This document shows positions 57,307-64,000 of a stretch of 64,000 nucleotides of DNA, piece after piece. The notes under the pieces were generated by a model. The model was given only the letters and a program-made list of their open reading frames with translations. It was not told where the DNA came from and did not search any database. Position 1 is the first letter of the stretch. Each line of letters opens with the position of its first letter. The stretch comes from Bacillota bacterium (GTDB taxonomy: Bacteria; Bacillota; Clostridia; Tissierellales; Gottschalkiaceae). Where the stretch lies: contig JAEZUY010000029.1 of assembly GCA_023420895.1 (NCBI GenBank), positions 62,001 to 126,000 of the forward strand. The letters run 5' to 3'. Position numbers and translations under genes: made by a program.

Positions 57307-58245
57307 ATGCTTTTTGGAGAAAAGAGATATAATACGGTCGACTGGTATCTGAAGAACCGATTTGGAAAAAAGACGGTAAAACTTCCGCTGGACGGGGGAT
57401 TCACATGTCCGAACAGAGACGGAACTAAAGGAAGCAGGGGATGCATATTCTGCTCAGAAAGAGGTTCCGGGGATTTTGCAGGGGACAGACTCAAGAGCAT
57501 AGATTCTCAGATAGAAGATATGATTGAATTTTACAGCAGAAAATGGCCGGATTCAGTTTATCTCGCATATTTTCAGAATTTCACCAATACTTACGACAGC
57601 ATAGGAAATTTAAGGGATATTTATCTCAGAGCTCTCAGCAATCCGAATATTTCTGGAATATGCATAGCTACAAGACCGGACTGCATAGGAGAAGACGTTC
57701 TTGAGCTTTTATCTGAACTGAACAGAGAGACTTTTCTATGGGTGGAACTGGGGCTTCAGACTTCAAATGACGAAACGGGAAAGATTATAAGAAGAGGATA
57801 CGGCAGCGAAGATTTCAGAACAGCGGCTGAAAAATTAAACAGACTGGGTATAAAAACGGTTGCCCATATGATTATAAACCTGCCCGGAGAAGATATTTCG
57901 GACAATCTCAGAACACTCGATTTTATAATAGACTGCGGAATATGGGGAGTTAAATTTCATATGCTTCATATAATGAAAGGAACAGATCTTGAAAAATATT
58001 ATGAAGAGAATCCTTTCTATATAATGAGCGCCGATGAATATATAGACACTTTAACAGAGCTGATATCCAGAATGCCTGAACATATGACAGTGCACAGAAT
58101 TACTGGAGATGCGCCGAGAGAGCTTTTAATAGAGCCGGAATGGTCGAGAAACAAAATATATGTGATAGGAAATCTTGAAAAAAAGCTAAAGGAGAGAAAT
58201 CTCTATCAGAGCGCCTTAAGAACAGAAAAACAGAACTTTCAATAA
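57307..58245 (+). CDS. TIGR01212-family radical SAM protein
   Basis: 312 aa, YhcC-like. The cluster motif is a C-x(n)-GCIFC arrangement near residues 31-47 (FTCPNRDGTKGSRGCIFC). RPDCI and WVELGLQTSND are typical of the group. A radical SAM enzyme of unproven reaction; YtqA-type relatives. AGAGGTGAG precedes ATG 57307. Confidence 0.88.
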   Translation: MLFGEKRYNTVDWYLKNRFGKKTVKLPLDGGFTCPNRDGTKGSRGCIFCSERGSGDFAGDRLKSIDSQIEDMIEFYSRKWPDSVYLAYFQNFTNTYDSIGNLRDIYLRALSNPNISGICIATRPDCIGEDVLELLSELNRETFLWVELGLQTSNDETGKIIRRGYGSEDFRTAAEKLNRLGIKTVAHMIINLPGEDISDNLRTLDFIIDCGIWGVKFHMLHIMKGTDLEKYYEENPFYIMSADEYIDTLTELISRMPEHMTVHRITGDAPRELLIEPEWSRNKIYVIGNLEKKLKERNLYQSALRTEKQNFQ

Positions 58246-58279
58246 TCAGAACTTAAACATAAATTAAATAATATTATGA

Positions 58280-58307
58280 TATAATATTCTAGTGGTATTT
58301 TACCGCT
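58280..58307 (+). promoter_or_regulatory. trpP promoter -10 and leader hairpin
   Basis: Extended -10 TGATATAAT ending at 58285, followed by a short hairpin AGTGGTA (58291-58297) with TACCGCT (58301-58307, one G-U). No T-box or TRAP-type repeat array is visible. Confidence 0.5.
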
Positions 58308-58338
58308 TTATAAAATGAAAGAAAGAGAGGTCTGTTTT

Positions 58339-58842
58339 ATGAAAACAAAGGATCTAGTAGTAGCGGCAGTTCTTCTGGCGCTGGGAACGATACTTCACGC
58401 TATAATGCCGCCTTTATTCGCAGGGATAAAGCCTGATTTTCTTTTGGCGATGATGTTCCTTGCAATAATATATAAAGCGGAAGCTAAGAACATGATAGCT
58501 ATAGGAATAGTTGCCGGAATAATAGCGGCTATGACTACAGGAATGCCTGGAGGGCAGATTCCTTCTATCGTGGATAAATTAGGTTCTGCAGTTGCAGTGT
58601 TCTTCATACTGAAAGCTATGGGCAGAATCACTAGTGTTAAAGCGGCGGTTGTCGGATTCATCGGAACTGTTATTTCAGGAATTCTTTTCCTTTCATCACT
58701 TCTGGCTATAGGACAGATTGCAGGAGGAAAAGAAATACTCGCTATGCTTCAGTCTGTAGTTCTTCTCACAGCAGTTATGAATGCAATAATAATGGTAATA
58801 GCTTATAATATTATGAACAAAGTAACTTCGAGAAGAATATAG
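58339..58842 (+). CDS. trpP: Tryptophan transporter TrpP
   Basis: About 167 aa with five to six membrane helices. It resembles B. subtilis TrpP/YhaG closely at MKTKDLVVAAVLLALG, LHAIMPP, GIKPDFLLAMMF and TGMPGGQIPSIVDK. It probably imports tryptophan, perhaps as an ECF S-component-like protein. ATG 58339 follows AGAGAGG; the frame extends to 58315 without an SD. Confidence 0.9.
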   Translation: MKTKDLVVAAVLLALGTILHAIMPPLFAGIKPDFLLAMMFLAIIYKAEAKNMIAIGIVAGIIAAMTTGMPGGQIPSIVDKLGSAVAVFFILKAMGRITSVKAAVVGFIGTVISGILFLSSLLAIGQIAGGKEILAMLQSVVLLTAVMNAIIMVIAYNIMNKVTSRRI

Positions 58843-58956
58843 GAATTGAATCCCGGAAAATCTGCAAAAGAGAATATTTTTAATTATTAATAGATAATAA
58901 TTGAAAATATGTTATAATTAGGATAAGACAGTATCTTTGACTTAGGAGGATTTTTG

Positions 58957-59235
58957 ATGAGAAAAGCACTAGGAATGATAGAAACTTACGGACTTACACC
59001 TTCGATAGAAGCTGCTGACGCAATGGTTAAGGCAGCAAGCGTTGAGCTTGAAGGATATAAGTCAACAGGGGCAGGACATGTTACAGTAATGGTAAGAGGA
59101 GACGTTGGAGCAGTTAGAGCGGCAGTAGACGCCGGAGCGGATATGGCTAGACAGTACGGAACTGTAATAGCTGTGCACGTTATACCAGCTCCACACGAAG
59201 AAACAGACAAAGCCCTTAAAGACAAACTATTATAA
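58957..59235 (+). CDS. Lone BMC-domain shell protein
   Basis: 92 aa, a single Pfam00936-type BMC domain close to EutM/PduA/CcmK hexamers: [41 protein letters not shown] and HVIPAPH. These build bacterial microcompartment facets. No pentamer, trimer or enzyme of a microcompartment lies nearby. ATG 58957 has TTAGGAGG six nt upstream. Extended -10 TGTTATAAT near 58910-58918 and a strong terminator make it look monocistronic. Confidence 0.92.
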   Translation: MRKALGMIETYGLTPSIEAADAMVKAASVELEGYKSTGAGHVTVMVRGDVGAVRAAVDAGADMARQYGTVIAVHVIPAPHEETDKALKDKLL

Positions 59236-59253
59236 TCAGTTAGGAAATACAAG

Positions 59254-59285
59254 AGGAAATACAATTCGATTGTATTTCCTTTTTT
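59254..59285 (+). terminator. Strong terminator after the BMC gene
   Basis: Perfect 12-bp stem AGGAAATACAAT (59254-59265) with ATTGTATTTCCT (59269-59280), loop TCG, then T5. It ends 32 nt before the MoxR start. Confidence 0.9.
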
Positions 59286-59317
59286 GTGGGGAAAAATAAG
59301 AATAGGAGATGAAAGCT

Positions 59318-60499
59318 TTGAGCAAGAGTTTTTTAGAAGATGTGAAAGTTGTTCAGGCTATAGACAGACTAGAAGCGATAGCTTCAGAACTGAAAGATAT
59401 TTTTGTTGAAAGAGACAATGCAATAGAGAACAGCATAAAAGCACTTATAACAGGACAGGCAGTGCTGCTTGTAGGACCTCCGGGAACTGCAAAATCGGCG
59501 CTGGCTACAGAACTGTGCAGAAGAATAGATCACGGAAGATATTTCTCGTGGCTTCTTAACAGAACTTCGGACCCTGCAGAAATACTAGGACCGTTCAGTA
59601 TAAAAGAGATGGAAAATGATAAATTCGTAAGAGTTACGAAAAACAAGCTTCCAGAAGCTGAGATAGTTTTCCTTGACGAAGTCTTTAAGTGTAATGAACC
59701 TACACTTAATATACTTCTTCCGATAATAAACGAGAAAGTATTCTACAATGACGGAAATCCGATTCCGGTACCGCTGATAACACTATTTGCGGCATCGAAC
59801 GAATTCCCTGAAGAAGAATCTCTTATGGCTCTGTACGACAGAATGATTTACAGAATGTATGTGGATTATGTAGGCGATGTAGAGAACAAGATGCTTATGC
59901 TTAAGAGATCTTTAAATAGAAAAAAAGACGGAGAATATACGACTATAAGTCTTAATGATATAAACTATTTAAGAGAGGCGCTTGATGAAATAGAAGTGAG
60001 CGAATCTATTCTTAAAGAATATATATACCTTATGAACGCGCTTCTTCAAGAAGGAGTAGTAGTTTCTGACAGAAGACAGAATGAGGCTCTTAAAGTTCTA
60101 AAAGCGAACGCGCTTATAAACAAGAGAGACGAAGTAATTACAGAAGACTTCAATTCTCTAAGAGACGTTTTATGGAACGATCTTGAAGACATAGAGATAA
60201 TAGATGAAGTGCTTAAAGAAAGACTTCTTTCACCTTTCGAAAAAGAATACAATTATGTGAGAGAAAGATACGACAGCTTAGTCGGATCTACTAAAAATAT
60301 GAATGACACTAGAATGCTTGTAGAAGTCAAAGGTTCTGCAGAACTTGTAAAAGACAAGGTCGACAGATTCCTTAAAGACAAAGAGCTTATGGATGAAAGA
60401 AATATAAATAAATTCACAGCTCTTCAGAAAGAAATCGAGAGATTTTTAGAAAATCTTCAGAGCCAGATAGGCGATGAAGAAGACATGATGATGTATTAA
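59318..60499 (+). CDS. MoxR-family AAA+ ATPase (RavA-like)
   Basis: About 393 aa. Walker A GPPGTAKS (53-60), RTSDPAEILGPFS, Walker B VFLDEVFKCNEPT (about 118-130) and sensor-1 region FAASNEFPEEE. RavA-type MoxR ATPases work with VWA partners as chaperones for metalloenzyme or respiratory complexes. TTG 59318 is nine nt after AGGAG and beats ATG 59309. The next gene encodes its VWA partner. Confidence 0.9.
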   Translation: MSKSFLEDVKVVQAIDRLEAIASELKDIFVERDNAIENSIKALITGQAVLLVGPPGTAKSALATELCRRIDHGRYFSWLLNRTSDPAEILGPFSIKEMENDKFVRVTKNKLPEAEIVFLDEVFKCNEPTLNILLPIINEKVFYNDGNPIPVPLITLFAASNEFPEEESLMALYDRMIYRMYVDYVGDVENKMLMLKRSLNRKKDGEYTTISLNDINYLREALDEIEVSESILKEYIYLMNALLQEGVVVSDRRQNEALKVLKANALINKRDEVITEDFNSLRDVLWNDLEDIEIIDEVLKERLLSPFEKEYNYVRERYDSLVGSTKNMNDTRMLVEVKGSAELVKDKVDRFLKDKELMDERNINKFTALQKEIERFLENLQSQIGDEEDMMMY

Positions 60500-60513
60500 T
60501 AGGAAGTGTTTTA

Positions 60514-61893
60514 ATGAACAGTGTAGCAGTTAGTCCTGTAGAACTCGATATATACAGCAATATATTTCAGACTTCAAAGAGACTGAGAAAATTCTTCGAT
60601 GAGGCAAGAGAAATATTTCCTCCGATAGACAGTCTGTCTGAAGATATATATATACTCGTTTTCAAAAACAGGATAAATTTTGAACCTGAGAAAGATTTAG
60701 ACGGCAGATATCTTCTGAACAGCAGGATAACTCAGGAGATAGATGAAAATTATGAAGTCAATGCGATTAGAAAGAGAACTACTTTTAAATATCTCAATTC
60801 TATAGTTGCAACGGAGTTTATAATAAGAGAAGCCGTCAAAAATATAGAGGAACTCGAAGAACAGAATTTTGAGTTCAAGAATATGATGAAAGCGTATAGA
60901 AAGAACTTCAGCATATACGATGAAGAGAAAGACAGAGAATATTATGAAAAACTTGCAGAAGACATGTATGAAATAATGTTCGCAAGCAACTTCTTCTATA
61001 AGACTCTGAGCAGTGCTTACAAGGAAATGATGGCTACATTGAACTCCATAAATTCATGGGGACTCGATGACGGAAAACTCACACCGGAATCGTATGATGA
61101 AAAAGTAGTCGTGAGCAGCAAACTGAGAAAGATGAAGAAGGTCAGAGATATTTCTGAAATGACGGGAAGATTCAGAGCATCAGCGAGCAATCTTCAGAGA
61201 AAGAAGACTAGAGAGCAGGGACAGGAAATCTGCGGAGTTGAAATTGGAAATGAAATTCACAAAGTTCTGCCTTCAGAAAGAATGCTTCTCGGAAATAAAA
61301 AGACGAAGAAGAGCTTTATGAAGAAGTACACTCAGAAAGAGCTTCTTTCATATAAATACAGGAACAACAGAATTCAGTCTAAAGGACCGATAATATGCTG
61401 TGTGGATACTTCCACATCAATGGAGGGAGACCTTGAAGTATGGTCAAAGTCGGTTGCACTCACTCTTCTCGATATAGCTCATAAACAGAGAAGAGATTTT
61501 GTGGCGATTCTTTTCTCATACAAGGTCGGAGCAGTGATTGAATTCACTAAGAACAGAATAGATCCTAAGAAGATATACGATCTTGCAACTCTGTTCTTTG
61601 GAAGCGGCACGAATTTCGTAGAGCCGCTGACAGAAAGTTTAAAGCTTCTGAACACCTACAGATATAAATATGCAGATATAATATTTATAACGGACGGAGA
61701 AGCTCCGCTTGACGATGAATTTATAGAAGAATTTAAAGCTGTAAAAGAGAAAAAGCAGTTCAGAATGATAACAGTGAACGTTTCTGACGAGATAGAAGAA
61801 GCGCTCAATGAGATAAACGATATTCAGCTTCTTCTCAGAGATCTAACTGATGAAGAAGTGGAAAAAACTAATGAAACCATATTCTCTATTTAG
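60514..61893 (+). CDS. VWA-domain protein (ViaA-like)
   Basis: 459 aa. Helical N-terminal half (about 1-250) and a C-terminal VWA domain with complete MIDAS: DTSTS at 298-302, T366 in GSGTNF and D394 in ITDGE. This order resembles ViaA, the RavA cofactor. Cytosolic, no signal peptide. It follows the MoxR gene by 14 nt, so one functional unit is very likely; the client is unknown. Confidence 0.88.
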   Translation: MNSVAVSPVELDIYSNIFQTSKRLRKFFDEAREIFPPIDSLSEDIYILVFKNRINFEPEKDLDGRYLLNSRITQEIDENYEVNAIRKRTTFKYLNSIVATEFIIREAVKNIEELEEQNFEFKNMMKAYRKNFSIYDEEKDREYYEKLAEDMYEIMFASNFFYKTLSSAYKEMMATLNSINSWGLDDGKLTPESYDEKVVVSSKLRKMKKVRDISEMTGRFRASASNLQRKKTREQGQEICGVEIGNEIHKVLPSERMLLGNKKTKKSFMKKYTQKELLSYKYRNNRIQSKGPIICCVDTSTSMEGDLEVWSKSVALTLLDIAHKQRRDFVAILFSYKVGAVIEFTKNRIDPKKIYDLATLFFGSGTNFVEPLTESLKLLNTYRYKYADIIFITDGEAPLDDEFIEEFKAVKEKKQFRMITVNVSDEIEEALNEINDIQLLLRDLTDEEVEKTNETIFSI

Positions 61894-61958
61894 GGGATAT
61901 GGTTTTCTCTTGTAGAAAACTGAAATTTCTTCTATACTTATATAGAGGGAGTGAAAAG

Positions 61959-62426
61959 ATGGATGCTTTATTAAAATATTACGAAAAGAATTCAATCTAT
62001 GTGAATTTGTATAAGGATAAATACGAAGCTCTAAAGAAGATAAAGAAATATCTTCCTGATTCCGATGATGTGAAGATATACATATCTAATTTTTATGAAC
62101 TGAATGTCGAAGAAACCGTATATATTTTTGGAAACGACAGAATGCTGGAAGTGAGTTTTGAAATAAAAGACAGCAGTCTGACAACATCGTGCAGAGTGAT
62201 GAAGTTTTCAGATCTGAAATCGTATCAGTTCGTAGAAGATACTGGATACAGGGCAGAAACTAAGCTGCTTCTTGAGTTTTCCGACAGAAGATTTCTTCTC
62301 AGCAACTATATTGAAAACTATGAAGAGCTTGAGAATGAAGAAAATGAAGAGGCGGAAGAAAAGAAAAAAGCTATTAACAGCAAGATACTTGAAGGAATAT
62401 TCGAGCATCTTCTGAAAAGAGCTTAG
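61959..62426 (+). CDS. Protein of unknown function, 155 aa
   Basis: Not recognised. Soluble; an N-terminal helix pair followed by beta-rich segments (VYIFGNDRMLEVSFEIKD, TKLLLEFSDRRFLLSNYI) reminiscent of a PH-like fold, then an acidic helix (ENEENEEAEEKKKA). ATG 61959 follows AGAGGGAGTG; the open frame extends to 61899 but without an SD. It is 65 nt after the VWA gene and may be part of that unit. Confidence 0.65.
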   Translation: MDALLKYYEKNSIYVNLYKDKYEALKKIKKYLPDSDDVKIYISNFYELNVEETVYIFGNDRMLEVSFEIKDSSLTTSCRVMKFSDLKSYQFVEDTGYRAETKLLLEFSDRRFLLSNYIENYEELENEENEEAEEKKKAINSKILEGIFEHLLKRA

Positions 62427-62541
62427 CAGCAGAAAGACCGGGATTCGTTTTTACAGAAACCGGTGCAGATAAATTCCGATACAGAAAGATGCAGCGATGT
62501 CTGAGAATAGGAGACTAGCTGCTTGAAGAGGAGAATATTTT

Positions 62542-63309
62542 ATGAAAAAGCCTATAATAGGAGTTCTGGGGTCGATGACGAGAGAGGTCATGCCCGCTAA
62601 TGAAGTCCTTACCAGAGTCAGCGTTTCTATAGACTATTTCAGAGCAGTCACTATGGCAGGAGGAATGCCCATAATGCTGCCTTTAACTGGAAAGGACAAT
62701 ATAAAAGCGCAGATATCGCTATGCGACGGTCTTCTGTTTCCTGGAGGAATGGATATAAGCCCGAGAGTTTACGGAGCAGAACCGCATCAGAACCTGAATG
62801 TCCATTCGCTTGAGCTCGATGAATATCAGCATGAGTTCATAAGAACAGTGGTAGAGGAGACTGACAAGCCGTTTCTGGCTGTATGCAGAGGATATCAGAT
62901 GCTCAATATAGTGAAAGGCGGAGACTTGTATCAGGACCTTGCAGAAATTGAAGCAGATAAAAAGACAGATATAATAAAACATGTTCAGATGGCGGCAAGC
63001 AGTGAAGGAACGCATCTGATAGAAGTCTGGGAAGGAAATCCGCTTTACGATATGGTTGGAGACAGACACTATGTTAACAGTTATCATCACCAGGCAATAA
63101 AAAATCTTGGAAGAGATCTTGAAGTGATAGCGGAAGCTCCGGACGGAGTTATAGAGGCTGTTCAGCTTACGGACGGAAGCAGAAGTTTCGGTCTTGGAGT
63201 CCAGTGGCATCCTGAACATATGGCTCCTTCAGGAGACAAGACTTTCGGACTGTTTAAAATGCTGGTGGAAAAATCGCTTGAATATGCGGAAAACAGAGAC
63301 AGAAAGTAA
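62542..63309 (+). CDS. Gamma-glutamyl-gamma-aminobutyrate hydrolase family (class I amidotransferase, C26)
   Basis: 255 aa. Catalytic Cys in AVCRGYQMLN, oxyanion FPGGMDISP and the His/Glu dyad QWHPEHM, with HHQAIKNLG. PuuD-like enzymes cleave gamma-glutamyl compounds; the physiological substrate here is open. GAAGAGGAGAA precedes the ATG. The 115-nt gap before it shows no strong promoter. Confidence 0.9.
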   Translation: MKKPIIGVLGSMTREVMPANEVLTRVSVSIDYFRAVTMAGGMPIMLPLTGKDNIKAQISLCDGLLFPGGMDISPRVYGAEPHQNLNVHSLELDEYQHEFIRTVVEETDKPFLAVCRGYQMLNIVKGGDLYQDLAEIEADKKTDIIKHVQMAASSEGTHLIEVWEGNPLYDMVGDRHYVNSYHHQAIKNLGRDLEVIAEAPDGVIEAVQLTDGSRSFGLGVQWHPEHMAPSGDKTFGLFKMLVEKSLEYAENRDRK

Positions 63310-63347
63310 AGTCTCAGATTATTTTAAAGTTTAGAAAGGACAGTGGA

Positions 63348-63725
63348 ATGGATAGCGGAATGGAAATGAAGGTCAGCCTTATAATAATGATGATAGGGTT
63401 TGTAGTGACTCTCGCAGGAGTTCTTCTTAAAAAAAGAGGTCATTCAGCTTCTTTAGAAGTGAAAGAGGACCCGAGATTCATAAACTACATGAAGAGGGCT
63501 GATTTTTTCAGAAACTTCGGAATACTGCTTGCAGTAACCATGTTTGCTGTGATGATTCTTCCGATATACTTCGGATATATAGGATTTGGAGCAATGGGAC
63601 TGTATATACTGGCATATTCGATGCATATATCATCGGGAATACCGTATAAGAGAATAGTGTTCATGCAGGCGCTTGTAGTGGTAATAGCAGTAGTTTCGAT
63701 ATATATGCTTGTAAGCAGCAAATAG
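63348..63725 (+). CDS. Small membrane protein, 125 aa
   Basis: Not assigned to a function. Four hydrophobic segments (about 8-25, 50-68, 71-90, 103-121) with a KKRGHSASLEVKEDPRF loop, resembling small DUF3784-like membrane proteins. GAAAGGAC precedes ATG 63348. It follows the amidotransferase gene by 38 nt and is closed by a terminator. Confidence 0.7.
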   Translation: MDSGMEMKVSLIIMMIGFVVTLAGVLLKKRGHSASLEVKEDPRFINYMKRADFFRNFGILLAVTMFAVMILPIYFGYIGFGAMGLYILAYSMHISSGIPYKRIVFMQALVVVIAVVSIYMLVSSK

Positions 63726-63726
63726 T

Positions 63727-63752
63727 GTCTCTTCATATGAAGGGGCTTTTTT
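63727..63752 (+). terminator. Terminator after the small membrane protein gene
   Basis: GTCTCTTC (63727-63734) with GAAGGGGC (63739-63746, two G-U pairs) followed by TTTTTT. Confidence 0.75.
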
Positions 63753-63776
63753 GCTGTATAATACTATTAATAAAGC

Positions 63777-63797
63777 ATGAATTATGGTATAATTCAT
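63777..63797 (+). promoter_or_regulatory. Operator-like palindrome over the -10 of the binding-protein gene
   Basis: Perfect 9-bp inverted repeat ATGAATTAT (63777-63785), spacer GGT, ATAATTCAT (63789-63797), overlapping an extended -10 TGGTATAAT (63785-63793). Confidence 0.55.
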
Positions 63798-63831
63798 CTT
63801 ATAATGTAAATAAATATAGGAGGATTTTCAT

Positions 63832-64000
63832 ATGAAGAGATTCAAAAAAATAGTATCTCTATTTTCTGCAGCAGTTCTTACAGCAGGACTTCTAGCAGGA
63901 TGCGGAAACTCTGGAGATCAGGGTGCAGACAGCGGATCGAGCTCAGAAAATAGCGATGTAGTAAAAATTGGAATTATAGCTCCGCAAACTGGACAGGTTG
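63832..64000 (+). CDS. Branched-chain amino-acid ABC transporter binding lipoprotein (partial)
   Basis: The 3' part is outside the window; 56 residues are visible. Lipoprotein signal peptide with lipobox LLAGC (Cys24), a Ser/Gly/Asp linker and the mature start VVKIGIIAPQTGQV, typical of LivK-type periplasmic binding proteins. AGGAGG is 7-8 nt before ATG 63832. Ligand cannot be decided; amino acids are likely. Confidence 0.82.
   Translation, partial: MKRFKKIVSLFSAAVLTAGLLAGCGNSGDQGADSGSSSENSDVVKIGIIAPQTGQV

Noticed and set aside
58286..58338. TRAP-type (G/U)AG repeat control of trpP
   Set aside because: Only scattered AG triplets are present, with no array of regularly spaced repeats.
58957..59235. 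Microcompartment operon
   Set aside because: Only one shell gene is present; no pentamer, second shell type, signature enzyme or cofactor gene is in the window.

Overview
The window reads as a chromosomal core segment of an anaerobic, low-GC Gram-positive bacterium (Firmicutes, Clostridia/Tissierellia side). Pointers are the gene orders hrcA-grpE-dnaK-dnaJ-prmA-rsmE-mtaB, phoH-pgpH-ybeY-dgkA-cdd-era-recO-glyQS and ccpN-(PPDK regulator)-dnaG-rpoD-trmK-nif3, a perfect CIRCE operator, strong purine-rich Shine-Dalgarno (SD) sites, frequent TTG/GTG starts, and almost exclusive use of AGA for Arg with heavy ATA for Ile. The genus cannot be named from the sequence alone. No tRNA, rRNA operon, insertion sequence, prophage or CRISPR array was seen. 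The only stable RNA gene is rnpB.

Layout: 64-1737 (minus) is a TGS-domain nucleoside kinase. 1865-7276 carries an Fnr-type regulator, ornithine carbamoyltransferase, comEC and holA, converging on rpsT. 7787-13307 holds lepB, a DUF218 protein, lepA, an M20 amidohydrolase and hemW. 13614-21678 is the HrcA-controlled chaperone operon with translation-related methyltransferases. 21754-22873 holds a HIT protein, rpsU and yqeY. 23014-32582 is a long run for RNA and ribosome maturation, c-di-AMP turnover, lipid-carrier recycling and glycyl-tRNA synthesis. 32704-39174 links a CcpN-type metabolic repressor and a PPDK regulator to dnaG-rpoD-trmK-nif3. rnpB follows, facing minus-strand genes for a CBS protein, an ABC exporter and a class A PBP. 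45109-48707 holds hflX, a YigZ protein, nadE and yebC.

The accessory and most unusual part is 48732-63752. It has an unrecognised 242-aa protein and a two-gene sensor unit. The first sensor gene fuses an extracellular solute-binding-like domain to a membrane bundle and a kinase-like module lacking the phospho-acceptor His and the ATP-binding motifs; the second is an intact HisKA_3 kinase. A NarL-type response regulator converges on them and is divergent from a PspA/YdjI/YdjG-like envelope-stress operon. Then come a radical SAM protein, a TrpP-type tryptophan transporter, a lone microcompartment-type (BMC) shell protein, a RavA/ViaA-like MoxR-VWA pair, a PuuD-type amidotransferase, a small membrane protein and the start of a branched-chain amino-acid-binding lipoprotein.

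Two structural themes cut across the annotation. First, terminator-like hairpins repeatedly sit just upstream of the next same-strand ribosome-binding site with little or no space for a promoter. Second, lepB and the PBP gene share a leader in which a strong SD is separated from the start codon by a hairpin. The glyQS-ccpN intergenic region also carries two sequences fitting the CcpN operator consensus over a good promoter, suggesting autoregulation.
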